Of a stretch of DNA of 41,840 nucleotides, positions 24,411 through 32,344 are shown in pieces. Under the pieces are notes generated by a model that worked only from the letters and a program-made list of their open reading frames with translations, was not told where the DNA came from and made no database searches. Positions within the stretch are counted from its first letter, which is position 1, and each line of letters starts with the position of its first letter. Source of the DNA: Chthonomonas sp035294165 (GTDB lineage: Bacteria > Armatimonadota > Chthonomonadetes > Chthonomonadales > Chthonomonadaceae); contig NZ_DATGLN010000059.1 of NCBI RefSeq assembly GCF_035294165.1, forward strand, positions 1 to 41,840, given 5' to 3'. A program made the translations under genes and the position numbers.

Positions 24411-24590
24411 TTACTTGTCTTTGTTTCGCTGGATAATGGCTTGCCGGCGTGCTGTCATCGTGTTGAGAGTGCTGCTGCTCAGTGCCGGTGTGGTGCGCAT
24501 GCCTTGAGGAATGTCGGCAGAGTGACCACAGCCGCAGCAGAGGAGCGTGGATAACAACAACAGCGCGCGCAATCTATTTTTTTGTGTCAT
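24411..24590 (-). CDS. Small putative lipoprotein (59 residues)
   Basis: The ATG at 24590 has a strong AAGGGAGG site 6 bases upstream, so it is preferred to the longer frame starting at 24665, which overlaps the pseudopilin gene. The product has a basic start (MTQKNRLR), a hydrophobic core (ALLLLSTLL) and a cysteine cluster CCGCG that can act as a lipobox, then a short polar chain of about 37 residues. It is probably a secreted or lipid-anchored peptide. It starts 13 bases after the pseudopilin stop, so the two are surely cotranscribed. No family recognised. Confidence 0.65.
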   Translation of the reverse strand: MTQKNRLRALLLLSTLLCCGCGHSADIPQGMRTTPALSSSTLNTMTARRQAIIQRNKDK

Positions 24591-24603
24591 GGCGTTGCCT
24601 CCC

Positions 24604-25509
24604 TTAAGGGTTAACCGTTGAGTGAGAGTAAAGATCATCCACGGCTTGAGCGCAGGTTTCCCCATCGCTCTGAAGGGGATAGCTTGGGAAGACGGGCGTA
24701 TTGCCGCCGATGGCGTAGTTGCCTACGGCGTCGGGGCTATAGCAGAAGTCAAAAGCATCCTGCTTATTGGCCGGCAGACCGACAAGCCCAAAGCCACTGT
24801 ACTCGGCAGCTACAAACTTAATGGTTTTGGCGTGGCCGTCGGCGAAGCAGAAGCCGAGCATTTGCATATGGCGGATGTTGCTTGTGCTAAACCCATCCGG
24901 CAGGGTGCTGAAGATGTTGTCTGTAGTGATAGAATAGGTGGGCGTATCATAAGAGTCGCCAAAAACCGCTAGGGAGGCTGGGGTGGTAAACTCGGCTATT
25001 TTTCTTCCCGGGCGGTAGGAGTTGCCAGGGTTACCGGGGTCTGGTTGGTCGGGGCCTACCACGCCGTACCCACCATCGCTTACCAGGCCTTGGTTATAGC
25101 CGTAGCCGAGACAGATATGGCGCGGGTTCTCTCCATCTTCACATCGAGGCTTACCGTTGCTTCTAAGAGGCCAATCGCTACGGTCAGGGCAGTAGAACAT
25201 ATCTACGTTCTTAATGTAAGGCTGTAGGATAACGTAGTAATCTTGGGTGATCAGCCCGTTAGGGTTGGTTGGAGTCTTAATACCTCCAGGAAGTTTAACG
25301 TGCGAGACCATCGGCATGGTCTCATCATAGTCTTGTGTGTACATGATGGTGGCGGTGCCGATTTGGCGGAGGTTGCTAATGCAGGTGATGGCACGCGCCT
25401 TTTCGCGCGCTTGCGCAAAAACGGGGAACAGAATCGCTGCCAGTATCGCTATTATCGCGATAACCACAAGCAGCTCAATGAGGGTAAATCCGCGAGCGAG
25501 TCGTCTCAT
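24604..25509 (-). CDS. DUF1559-type prepilin-like protein
   Basis: A 301-residue pseudopilin. The N-terminus MRRLARGFTLIELLVVIAII is the classic type IV/type II prepilin signal: cleavage after G7, methylated F8, and E12 for assembly. The hydrophobic helix runs on through AAILFPVFAQAREKAR. The body shows ITCISNLRQIGTATIMYTQDYD, CPDR and the late FCFADGHAKTIKF (DGH motif), the family pattern expanded in Planctomycetes, Verrucomicrobia and Armatimonadota. An AAAGGAG site selects the ATG at 25509 over an upstream in-frame start. It is preceded by a promoter with a Pho-box-like repeat array. It likely forms a pseudopilus or surface structure in the cell envelope. Confidence 0.9.
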   Translation of the reverse strand: MRRLARGFTLIELLVVIAIIAILAAILFPVFAQAREKARAITCISNLRQIGTATIMYTQDYDETMPMVSHVKLPGGIKTPTNPNGLITQDYYVILQPYIKNVDMFYCPDRSDWPLRSNGKPRCEDGENPRHICLGYGYNQGLVSDGGYGVVGPDQPDPGNPGNSYRPGRKIAEFTTPASLAVFGDSYDTPTYSITTDNIFSTLPDGFSTSNIRHMQMLGFCFADGHAKTIKFVAAEYSGFGLVGLPANKQDAFDFCYSPDAVGNYAIGGNTPVFPSYPLQSDGETCAQAVDDLYSHSTVNP

Positions 25510-25581
25510 CGTGTCTTCTCCTTTACTCCATAAGAGAGTTTTTTTGTGGGCAACCACCTTACGGTGCCTTCCACGAGAATC

Positions 25582-25638
25582 ATTATAAGACGCTCCAGGT
25601 TAAATTGATGTTAAATTTCCATTAAGAAAACATTAAGA
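25582..25638 (-). promoter_or_regulatory. Pho-box-like operator and promoter of the pseudopilin gene
   Basis: On the plus strand TTAAAT occurs at 25600-25605 and 25611-25616, and TTAAGA at 25622-25627 and 25633-25638: four units with an exact 11-bp period. Read on the minus strand the units are CTTAATGT, CTTAATGG, TTTAACAT and TTTAACCT separated by 3 bp, close to known PhoB/PhoP boxes (TTAACA in Bacillus, CTTAACCT in cyanobacteria). TATAAT follows at 25587-25582, about 10 bases after the last unit, which is where a response regulator would replace the -35. The pseudopilin start is 73 bases further on. Confidence 0.7.
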
Positions 25639-25780
25639 GCTATACAGCATCATGCAGCCCTTCTTCCGCCTATATGAGGGACTAGGCCACATGGTGATGA
25701 GGGCTAGTTGGTATGGAGGTGCATCCGTCGGGTAAGATGTTAAGCGGCACTTTGGACGGCCAGATTTTGGAGGAGAATGG

Positions 25781-27157
25781 ATGGATTTTGAAGAGGCAAT
25801 AGCCTACATGTCGAGCCTCCTGCGGTTCGGATGGAAGTTGGGGCTTGACCGTTTTGAGGCTTTGTGCGAACGTTTGGGGAATCCGCATCGGCGCTACCGT
25901 GTAATCCACATAACGGGCACAAAAGGCAAAGGCTCGACCACCGCGATGGCTGCAGCTATTTTACAGGAGGCCGGTTATCGTGTTGGCGGTTACTACTCGC
26001 CCTATGTGTACGACCCATGCGAGCGCGTGATTTTGAACGGCGAGAAGATTCCTCGCGAGGATTTCGCGCGGTTGGTCACCCACATACGCCCTTATATCGA
26101 GGAGCTGGCCTGCAGTCCACACGGCCAAACTACCGAGTTCGAGCTAAAAACGGCGCTCGGGTTCTGCTATTTTGCGGAGCAGAAAGTGGATTGGGCCTGT
26201 GTAGAAGTTGGTTTGGGAGGGCGTTTGGATGCCACCAACATTGTACAACCCGACGCCACGGTGATCACCAACATCGGTCTCGATCACATGCATATTTTAG
26301 GCGACACCCATGCCAAAATCGCCGCCGAGAAGGCAGGCATTATTAAGTGCGGCATACCCTGTTTCACCGCCACCGATCATCCTGACGCTTTAGAGGTCAT
26401 TCAACGCACAGCCCTTCAGAAGGAGGCGCCCCTGGCACGTGTTTTGTCCGGAAAAGCCACACAGCCCACTTACGATCCCACTCGAGTGATTTGGCAGTTG
26501 GAGGTCTCCGAGGGGGCGTCCGATTTAGAAAAAGAGACGGCCCGTGTAACCATTGCGACACCGACCCGTCTCTATACAGAACTAGAGGTGCGAATGGACG
26601 GCATCTATCAACGCGCGAATGCCGCCTGTGCAGTGGCCGCTGTGGAGAGTGCGCTTTTGCGTCAGGGAGTTCAACTTGACGAAGAGGCCGTACGAAGAGG
26701 CTTGGCACGCTGCACCCTTCCGGGGCGGATGGAGGTAACCAAACTGACCAATCAGCGTGTTTTGGTGCGGGACGGCGCGCATAACGGCATGGCGGCCCAG
26801 GCGCTGTTAGGGCCTGTGGACGCCATTTACCGACGCGAAAATCTCAAGCGCATCCTCTTCGTGACCGGCATGTTAAGCGGTCATGACCCCGATGAGGTGC
26901 TTTCTCTCTTCGCTGCTAAGGCCGCTCACGTCTACTGTTCGCAACCCGACTGGAAGCGCGCTCTGCCTAAAGAGCAGGTGGCCGAGGTCGCACGGCGCTA
27001 CTGTCCGTCGGTGACCATCCACCCCACCGTGCGGGACGCTCTGCAAGCCGCGTTAGACGACTCTCGTGCCGGCGACCTCATTCTCGTTACCGGCTCTTTC
27101 TACACCGTTGGTGAGGCACGTGTGGAGGAGATAGCCGGCGACCAGGTTCTCTTTTAA
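25781..27157 (+). CDS. folC: Folylpolyglutamate synthase / dihydrofolate synthase
   Basis: Adds glutamate to (dihydro)folate with ATP. The 458-residue Mur-ligase-family enzyme has the P-loop ITGTKGKGSTT at residues 44-54, YYSPYVYDPCERVILNGEKI near 72-91, the EVGLGGRLDATNI block near 146-158 and ITNIGLDHMHILGDT. The C-terminal ligase domain carries LVRDGAHNGMAA. Length is typical. A GGAGGAG site lies 5 bases before the ATG. The stop overlaps that of the convergent PhyH gene (shared TTAA at 27154-27157). Confidence 0.95.
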   Translation: MDFEEAIAYMSSLLRFGWKLGLDRFEALCERLGNPHRRYRVIHITGTKGKGSTTAMAAAILQEAGYRVGGYYSPYVYDPCERVILNGEKIPREDFARLVTHIRPYIEELACSPHGQTTEFELKTALGFCYFAEQKVDWACVEVGLGGRLDATNIVQPDATVITNIGLDHMHILGDTHAKIAAEKAGIIKCGIPCFTATDHPDALEVIQRTALQKEAPLARVLSGKATQPTYDPTRVIWQLEVSEGASDLEKETARVTIATPTRLYTELEVRMDGIYQRANAACAVAAVESALLRQGVQLDEEAVRRGLARCTLPGRMEVTKLTNQRVLVRDGAHNGMAAQALLGPVDAIYRRENLKRILFVTGMLSGHDPDEVLSLFAAKAAHVYCSQPDWKRALPKEQVAEVARRYCPSVTIHPTVRDALQAALDDSRAGDLILVTGSFYTVGEARVEEIAGDQVLF

Positions 27158-28035
27158 GCCACCGGTGTTTGTAGAGCGAAGTTGCGCGGCACAATATTTA
27201 AGCGGTAACGGCGCCAGTAGTACTTGAAATCCTCGTTCTGCCAGCCTTCGTATATCTGCTCCCAGCTTAACCGCCCATAGTGGGGCATCAACGAATCTTC
27301 CACTATCGGTTGGGAAGCGCCCTGGTAACGATAGTCGCTCGATATGCGCAGACGGTTGTGGGTGCGATTCGGCAGGGCGCGATGGACGGTATAGCTATGA
27401 AAGATCAGCACATCGCCCGCTTGCATGTCGCTGGCATGCCAGGTGAGGTTCAGCTTTTCCGTATCTACACGCAGCCCTCCCGGCCCCGTTGCCGAATAGA
27501 CGGGCATAAGCCCGAAACGATGCGAGCCTGCCAGAACCGCCAAGACCCCTAACTCCACAGGGCAGTCGGTAAGGGGAATCCAGGCCGTGTAGGTTTCTGG
27601 TGTTCCTTGAATGAGCGGGTAATCCTGATGGGGAGGTGTGCTGAAGAACTCGGTGGCAGGAAACACAATGCGCGCGATGTTACGGGGATGAACAAGCACG
27701 GTTTCTCCAACGAGGGCTTCCATAAGCTGTAGGAGTTCGGGGCGATGCGGGAGCGCATGAAAACTCTCCTGTTTTTGGAGTGGGTCGTAGACTTCCCACC
27801 AGGCGTCGCTGCCCTCTAAACGCGCCGAACCTTGGGCAAAGCCTTGTTGATCGGCCCATCCGTAGGTCTGGCATAGCTCGATGATGATGGCATAGACTTC
27901 ATGCACCACGTCCTTAGGCAGCAGAGAAGAGAGGTACAGATAGCCCTCCTCCTGCATTTGGCGCTGCAAAGCCTCTGGGTTGAGCAAGAGGTCGCTGGAA
28001 TCGCGAAAAGGATGAAGCTCCTGCAAATCCGTCAT
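27154..28035 (-). CDS. Phytanoyl-CoA dioxygenase (PhyH) family protein
   Basis: A 293-residue Fe(II)/2-oxoglutarate oxygenase. The metal triad is visible as H136 and D138 (PPHQDYPLIQG) and H218 (SYTVHRALPN); R228 or R230 in NRLRISSDYRYQ would bind 2-oxoglutarate. The AWIPLTDCPVELGVLAVLAGSH block (151-172) is typical of PhyH. The substrate is unknown; bacterial members hydroxylate small molecules, lipids or natural products. The ATG at 28035 has an AAGGAGG site and is preferred to a longer frame beginning at 28068. It lies between folC and the CRISPR array. Confidence 0.85.
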   Translation of the reverse strand: MTDLQELHPFRDSSDLLLNPEALQRQMQEEGYLYLSSLLPKDVVHEVYAIIIELCQTYGWADQQGFAQGSARLEGSDAWWEVYDPLQKQESFHALPHRPELLQLMEALVGETVLVHPRNIARIVFPATEFFSTPPHQDYPLIQGTPETYTAWIPLTDCPVELGVLAVLAGSHRFGLMPVYSATGPGGLRVDTEKLNLTWHASDMQAGDVLIFHSYTVHRALPNRTHNRLRISSDYRYQGASQPIVEDSLMPHYGRLSWEQIYEGWQNEDFKYYWRRYRLNIVPRNFALQTPVA

Positions 28036-28107
28036 AAGGTTGCCCTCCTTAAGTGTAGCTGACGACAAACTTCCACAAGGCCATTTTCGTTTCCTGCTAT
28101 TTTGTTT

Positions 28108-28382
28108 GTTTCAATCCTCACTGAGGGGGAGGGCGTCGGCCTTGACGCCGAAACGCCGGTGCCACCCCGATCAAGCAATGAGCGAGCATCCAGGCAAGGT
28201 TTCAATCCTCACCGACGCCGAAACGCTCCATATCACCCTCAAGGATAGTTTGATCGATCAAATCCAGGCAAGGTTTCAATCCTCACCGACGCCGAAACGC
28301 CGGTGCCACTACCAAGCATACCACCATCTCTTCCGAGATGGTGGTGTTTCAATCCTCACCGACGCCGAAACGCCGGTGCCAC
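28108..28382 (-). CRISPR. Short orphan CRISPR array (four repeats, three spacers), partly degenerate
   Basis: A 37-nt repeat, GTTTCAATCC...GGTGCCAC on the plus strand, is intact at 28273-28309 and 28346-28382. A third copy at 28199-28235 keeps the first 28 nt but differs over the last nine. A fourth copy (28108-28165) is split after 14 nt by about 21 extra bases. Spacers are 33, 37 and 36 nt. On the minus strand repeats end in GGATTGAAAC, giving the usual 8-nt crRNA handle ATTGAAAC, and repeat decay lies at the far (trailer) end, so transcription is from the minus strand with the AT-rich leader at 28383-28480. No cas gene is in the window; type I or III machinery elsewhere would be needed. 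Confidence 0.85.
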
Positions 28383-28480
28383 GTCAACTTACTCTCAAAA
28401 TAAGGGCCACATACAACCCTTTTCCGAGGAAGTCAACACTTATATTATAACACATTCTCTCATGCAAGTGCGCGGATCCC
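28383..28480 (-). promoter_or_regulatory. CRISPR leader with extended -10 promoter
   Basis: An AT-rich stretch flanks the leader-proximal repeat. On the minus strand TGTTATAAT (TATAAT at 28449-28444) fits an extended -10 and would start transcription about 55 bases before the first repeat. No convincing -35 is seen. Confidence 0.5.
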
Positions 28481-28679
28481 TCTCTCAAAACTACTTCACT
28501 TCCGATCCGCGCAACAAACAGAACATGACCGTTGTTCAAACCATACCCAAATAGAGGGATAGGACAAGGCCTACCCAAACAACATTGGCGCACATACCTG
28601 TCAGCGATTTGCAAACCACTCCTACTGTCCAACAGCTTGCGGAACTCTGCTCCTAGCCTTGATTGGCCTATAAACCAAA
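28481..28679. other. Intergenic stretch without a recognised gene
   Basis: Between the CRISPR leader and the terminator at 28680. An 82-residue minus-strand frame crosses it but has no ribosome site, recognisable motif or likely composition. I see no RNA gene. Confidence 0.5.
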
Positions 28680-28710
28680 AACCCCTTAGATCGTAAACGA
28701 CCTAAGGGTT
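28680..28710 (-). terminator. Terminator after the fatty-acid-hydroxylase-family gene
   Basis: A stem of about 13 bp with one G-U pair and one bulge (AACCCTTAGGTCG with CGATCTAAGGGGTT on the minus strand), a 4-nt loop, then TTTGG. Confidence 0.75.
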
Positions 28711-28733
28711 CTGGCTTACAGGCAGAAAAGAAG

Positions 28734-29312
28734 TTAACTTGCGATGTGGCTCTCTTGGAGGTTCGACTCCACTTTCGCACGTGTTTTCTGAAGGCTTGAA
28801 GCGCTTACGAAAGTGCCCAAGCAAGCATCGGCCAGGGGGAAGAACACGTTGAGGTTCTTCAGCATGTATTTGTGGTGAATGCGATGGTGCTCTTTCACAA
28901 AAGTGAAGGGCCAGCGATTTTCAAACCAGCGATTACCTGGGATGTGCATGCAGTAGTGGAAGTACTCGTAGATGGCGTAGTAGGTAGTGACGGCCGCCAG
29001 CCCACCCCACAAACTTTGCCAGCCCGTAAGCGCTTGAACCGCCCAAAACAGAGGTGCATGGAAGGCCAGGAAGAGCACAAGAGCAAACCAGTTCATGGCC
29101 ACATGGTCTTTCTCTTGGCCCTCTTGCCACTCGTAGGAGTCAGGCTCATATTTGTAGCGTTGATGGTGAATGAGCTGATGCGCACGGAACGTGCTTTTAA
29201 CGAAGCGTGGCGAATGGAACAGATACTTATGAAACGCCCACTCGAAGAAGCTTCCATAGAGGAAGTAGAAGACGAAGGCGAGCGCCTCCTGTCCCGCGAA
29301 GTTCCAATTCAT
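28734..29312 (-). CDS. Fatty acid hydroxylase superfamily membrane protein
   Basis: A 192-residue integral-membrane di-iron enzyme candidate. The histidine boxes of the sterol desaturase / fatty acid hydroxylase superfamily are complete: H28xxxxH33 (HKYLFH), H45xxxH49H50 (HQLIHH), H119xxxH123 (HYCMH) and H142H143xxH146H147 (HHRIHH). About four hydrophobic segments flank them. The small size and box spacing resemble carotenoid beta-ring hydroxylases and bacterial lipid hydroxylases. The substrate (lipid, hopanoid or carotenoid) is not determinable. The ribosome site is weak (GGGAAAA about 10 bases upstream). It forms its own unit with a terminator. Confidence 0.88.
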   Translation of the reverse strand: MNWNFAGQEALAFVFYFLYGSFFEWAFHKYLFHSPRFVKSTFRAHQLIHHQRYKYEPDSYEWQEGQEKDHVAMNWFALVLFLAFHAPLFWAVQALTGWQSLWGGLAAVTTYYAIYEYFHYCMHIPGNRWFENRWPFTFVKEHHRIHHKYMLKNLNVFFPLADACLGTFVSASSLQKTRAKVESNLQESHIAS

Positions 29313-29588
29313 AAAGGTGTTTTTCCCTCTCTATATCCACTACATCGGCTCCTACAGCAGTTTGCAGGGGAACGATGCATACTCAACAGTACTCGGTTGC
29401 GCCCCTAGATGTTAGCCGGCTGAGAAGAGGCGTGCGGCTTTCCACTCGGGGCTCAGCTTCCGAGTAGAAATATTATACCCCAATAATAGGTGAAAACCGT
29501 TCTTTTCTGTATAGGTGGCGGGCATCACTGCGTGGGGCGGGAAGATAACGGCTATTTGCAGATAGCGTTGTGGTACATAAAACTCAAA
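29313..29588. other. Intergenic region upstream of the hydroxylase gene
   Basis: Together with the following terminator this leaves about 325 bases without a gene. It must hold the hydroxylase promoter, but I cannot fix a convincing -35/-10 pair. No RNA gene seen. Confidence 0.4.
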
Positions 29589-29617
29589 AGCCCTCTTGCC
29601 TAAAGAGGCAGAGGGCT
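29589..29617 (-). terminator. Terminator after the sugar transferase gene
   Basis: A long stem AGCCCTCTGCCTCT / AGGCAAGAGGGCT on the minus strand (with one mismatch) followed by TTTGAGTTTT, 22 bases past the stop. Confidence 0.8.
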
Positions 29618-29638
29618 GAGTGGGTAGAAGAGGGGCAA

Positions 29639-30412
29639 CTAGTGGGCGCCGGAGCCGGTGAGAACGGCGGGAATGGTTTGCAGCAGAATTTTCACGTCGG
29701 TAAGGAAGGACATGGTTTCAATGTAGAGTAGGTCAAGCTCAACCCAGCGCTCAAAGCTGATGTTGCTGCGTCCGCTCACCTGCCAGAGACAGGTGAGGCC
29801 GGGAAGAACGGCCAGACGTTGGCGGGCATAGTCGTCGTACTGTTCAACCTCGCTAGGGATGGGAGGGCGTGGGCCTACAATGGACATATCGCCTTTGAGC
29901 ACATTGATAAGTTGCGGTAGTTCGTCAATGCTAAGCTTACGTAAAATAGCGCCTACGGGGGTCACCCGAGGGTCGCGTTTCATCTTGAACACGGGGCCGT
30001 TGGCCTCATTCAGGTGCAGCAATTGCTGTTTCTTCTGTTCCGCATCTACGCACATCGAGCGGAACTTATAGCACCAGAAGTAGCGCCCGCCTTTGCCGAC
30101 GCGCACCTGTCGGAAAATGATGGGTCCCGGTGAGGTAAGGCGAATGAGAAGCGCTGCAAGCAGCATGATAGGCGAGAAAAGGATGAGCGCTAGTAAGGCA
30201 ACGACGATATCGAAGGTGCGCTTTAGGCGTGCGTAAGGCACCTCTTTGCAGGGGAAACGCGGATCTACATAGTCCTTGGCAAAGCGGTAGGTCTCTTGCT
30301 CATAAGAGGGTCGAAAAGCGTAAGACCGGGCTTTTTGGCTCTCTGTCAATTCCGCGCGTTCCTCTTGAACTGCAACGAAAGGCGAGGCATTGTTTCGACT
30401 CATTACTCCCAT
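29639..30412 (-). CDS. Exopolysaccharide sugar transferase (undecaprenyl-phosphate phosphoglycosyltransferase)
   Basis: Moves a sugar-1-phosphate onto undecaprenyl phosphate to start a polysaccharide repeat unit. The 257-residue protein has one membrane (re-entrant) helix RTFDIVVALLALILFSPIMLLAALLIRL near 65-92 and the WcaJ/PglC-type core: GPIIFRQVRVGKGGRYFWCYKFRSMCVDAE, RVTPVGAILRKLSIDELPQLINVLKGDMSIVGPRP (catalytic Asp-Glu in IDELPQ) and LPGLTCLWQVSGR. It is the short form without the extra N-terminal four-helix part of WcaJ. A GGAGG site lies 10 bases before the ATG at 30412; a second ATG follows at 30403. No other glycan gene is adjacent. Confidence 0.93.
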   Translation of the reverse strand: MGVMSRNNASPFVAVQEERAELTESQKARSYAFRPSYEQETYRFAKDYVDPRFPCKEVPYARLKRTFDIVVALLALILFSPIMLLAALLIRLTSPGPIIFRQVRVGKGGRYFWCYKFRSMCVDAEQKKQQLLHLNEANGPVFKMKRDPRVTPVGAILRKLSIDELPQLINVLKGDMSIVGPRPPIPSEVEQYDDYARQRLAVLPGLTCLWQVSGRSNISFERWVELDLLYIETMSFLTDVKILLQTIPAVLTGSGAH

Positions 30413-30658
30413 CCTAAACTTTCCTCCGCACGCTATCTAGTTCTGTTCGATACGCTCTCACTAAACCTTAATGCAATTTCCGTGCCAAATTTACACGTAA
30501 AGCGGCCATTTTGGGGAAAATCCAGAAAAATTTTTTTCTTGCGTCCTTTCTACGGCCAAAAACTCGCCCCAACAACGCCCAAAAACAGTTAGTTTTCGGC
30601 AGTCGTGCTCTTTTTCTTTAGGATATGATTCGAAACAGGAGGAATTTAATGGGGCTTA

Positions 30659-30688
30659 TTGACAGATGACGAGTTCAAAGGGTACAAT
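30659..30688 (+). promoter_or_regulatory. tRNA-Lys promoter
   Basis: TTGACA at 30659-30664, 18-bp spacer, TACAAT at 30683-30688; the tRNA starts 18 bases later. Confidence 0.75.
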
Positions 30689-30706
30689 CCAAAAACTGCG
30701 AGCCTT

Positions 30707-30779
30707 GAGAGCATAGCTCAGGTGGTAGAGCAACGCCCTTTTAAGGCGTGGGTCCTGGGTTCGAATCCCAGTGCTCTCA
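30707..30779 (+). tRNA. tRNA-Lys (anticodon TTT)
   Basis: A 73-nt cloverleaf. Acceptor arms GAGAGCA and TGCTCTC pair over seven bases; D arm AGCTCAGGTGGTAGAGCA; anticodon stem ACGCC/GGCGT with loop CTTTTAA (anticodon TTT); T arm CTGGG-TTCGAAT-CCCAG; discriminator A. CCA is not encoded. Confidence 0.96.
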
Positions 30780-30787
30780 GAAAAGAA

Positions 30788-30815
30788 AACGCGGAAGGGG
30801 AAACCCTTCCGCGTT
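30788..30815. terminator. Bidirectional terminator between tRNA-Lys and glyA
   Basis: A perfect 12-bp stem AACGCGGAAGGG / CCCTTCCGCGTT with a GAAA loop. The plus side is followed by TCACTTT, the minus side by TTCTTTTCT, so it can end both the tRNA and glyA transcripts. Confidence 0.85.
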
Positions 30816-30833
30816 CACTTTACGTCGCCTTTG

Positions 30834-32225
30834 TTATATATCAATCCCCGGCACGGGGAAATTCCCACCGGTGCAGAGGGCACGCACCTCCTCGCGAACC
30901 TCTCGTAGTTTGGCCTCGTCGAAGCGATACTCTCCTCCCACTTTCGTGCAGGCGGCCGCCACGCGATCCATCCAATCCGCGATCTGCACCATCTGCTCTT
31001 CCTTGAACCCCCGGGTGGTAACGGCGGGGGTGCCGATGCGCAGCCCGGAGGGGGAGAAGGGCTTGCGTGGGTCGTTCGGCACCGAGTTAAAGTTGGTTTC
31101 GATGCCCGCCATATAGAGCGCCTTGGCAAAGGGTTTGCCGGGAATTTTACGAGAGCGCATAACATCTATGAGGATAAGATGGTTATCCGTGCCGCCCGTT
31201 ACCAGTACAAAGCCCCTATCTAGCAGGGCTTGTGCAAGCGCCTTAGCGTTCTTTACAATCTGGTGTGCGTAGGCACGAAACTCCTCGGTAGCTGCCTCCG
31301 CAAAGCAGACGGCGAGCGCCGCCATGGTGTTCCCATGCGGGCCGCCCTGAAGACCGGGGAAAACGGCTTTGTCTATGCGATCGGGCAGGCGTTGCGACGG
31401 ATCGTCTTTCATCGGCTCGTCTTTACACAGGATGAAACCGCCTCGCGGCCCGCGAATCGCTTTATGCGAGGTGGAGGTAACCACATGCGCGTAGGGAACG
31501 GGGTCTGGGTGCACGCCGCCGATAATGAGGCCGTTGATGTGCGCGATGTCGGCCACGAGATAGGCATCCACCTCGTCGGCAATGGCGCGGAATCGGGCAA
31601 AGTCCCAGTAGCGTGGATAGGCTGTGCCCCCCGCAAAGATCACCTTGGGACGCACGCGCTTCGCAATGGCAAGTATCTCGTCATAGTCCAGCATTCCCGT
31701 TTCGGGGTCCATGCCCCTAACACCCTGTTCTTCGTTGTATCCGTAGAAATGAGACTTATAGAGCATCCCGCTGAAGTTGACGTTCCACCCATGGGTGAGA
31801 TGGCCGCCGCTTGGAAGGTGCATTCCGAGCACGCTGTCGCCGGGGCGCATAAGGGCGAGATAGGCTGCCTGATTGGCCGGCGAGCCACTCAGCGGCTGCA
31901 CGTTAGCGTGGTCTGCTTTAAATAGCTGTTTTAGGCGCTCACGTGCCAGCTCTTCTACGGCATCTATGATCTCGTTGCCTTCGTAATAGCGTTTCCCCGG
32001 ATAGCCCTCCGAATATTTGTTGCAAAAGGGGGTGGCCATCGCCTGCATAACAGCTGCCGATGTGTAGTTTTCCGAAGGAATGAGACGCACGATCTCGGTT
32101 TGGCGCTGCACTTCGCGCAGGATGAGATCGTACAGAGCGGGATCAGTTGCACGAACAGCCTCGAAGGCGGATGCTGTTGTGATCGGGGGGTTTTCGAGGC
32201 GCTCGGAGGTTTCAGCAGGCAACAT
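30834..32225 (-). CDS. glyA: Serine hydroxymethyltransferase
   Basis: Interconverts serine and glycine while charging tetrahydrofolate with a one-carbon unit; PLP enzyme. The 463-residue protein has LIPSENYTSAAVMQA at 48-62, YPGKRYYEG at 75-83, the PLP region with D226 and H229 (VADIAHINGL) and the Schiff-base lysine K255 in TSTSHKAIRGPRGG. The length is slightly above the usual 415-430 because of an N-terminal extension of about 25 residues. A GGGAGT site supports the ATG at 32225 rather than 32249. A promoter is suggested at 32288-32317. Confidence 0.97.
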   Translation of the reverse strand: MLPAETSERLENPPITTASAFEAVRATDPALYDLILREVQRQTEIVRLIPSENYTSAAVMQAMATPFCNKYSEGYPGKRYYEGNEIIDAVEELARERLKQLFKADHANVQPLSGSPANQAAYLALMRPGDSVLGMHLPSGGHLTHGWNVNFSGMLYKSHFYGYNEEQGVRGMDPETGMLDYDEILAIAKRVRPKVIFAGGTAYPRYWDFARFRAIADEVDAYLVADIAHINGLIIGGVHPDPVPYAHVVTSTSHKAIRGPRGGFILCKDEPMKDDPSQRLPDRIDKAVFPGLQGGPHGNTMAALAVCFAEAATEEFRAYAHQIVKNAKALAQALLDRGFVLVTGGTDNHLILIDVMRSRKIPGKPFAKALYMAGIETNFNSVPNDPRKPFSPSGLRIGTPAVTTRGFKEEQMVQIADWMDRVAAACTKVGGEYRFDEAKLREVREEVRALCTGGNFPVPGIDI

Positions 32226-32287
32226 TAAGAGACTCCCTTTCCAAAGCAAAATAGCGACAAAAAACCGAACCGGCTTTTGTCTGTTTC

Positions 32288-32317
32288 ATTCTACCTAGCG
32301 ATGGGCTGAAAACGCAA
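32288..32317 (-). promoter_or_regulatory. Candidate glyA promoter
   Basis: On the minus strand TTGCGT (32317-32312), 18-bp spacer and TAGAAT (32293-32288), 62 bases before the glyA start. I looked for a glycine riboswitch in this 119-bp leader and saw none. Confidence 0.5.
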
Positions 32318-32344
32318 ACCTTTGCGCCCGAATTTGCCATCGCC

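Noticed and set aside
28108..28382. Treating the array as an ordinary dispersed repeat (REP-like) rather than CRISPR
   Set aside because: Regular 73-74 nt spacing, 37-nt repeats ending in ATTGAAAC, unique spacers and an AT-rich leader fit CRISPR better, although the shared spacer start keeps some doubt.
28040..28450. Plus-strand frame of 136 residues across the CRISPR array
   Set aside because: It consists of translated CRISPR repeats; the same peptide recurs with the repeat.
28384..28632. 82-residue minus-strand frame upstream of the CRISPR array
   Set aside because: Covers the AT-rich leader, has no ribosome site and no protein-like pattern.
32226..32344. Glycine riboswitch in the glyA leader
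   Set aside because: The leader is short and lacks the tandem aptamer core; only a promoter-like pair is seen.
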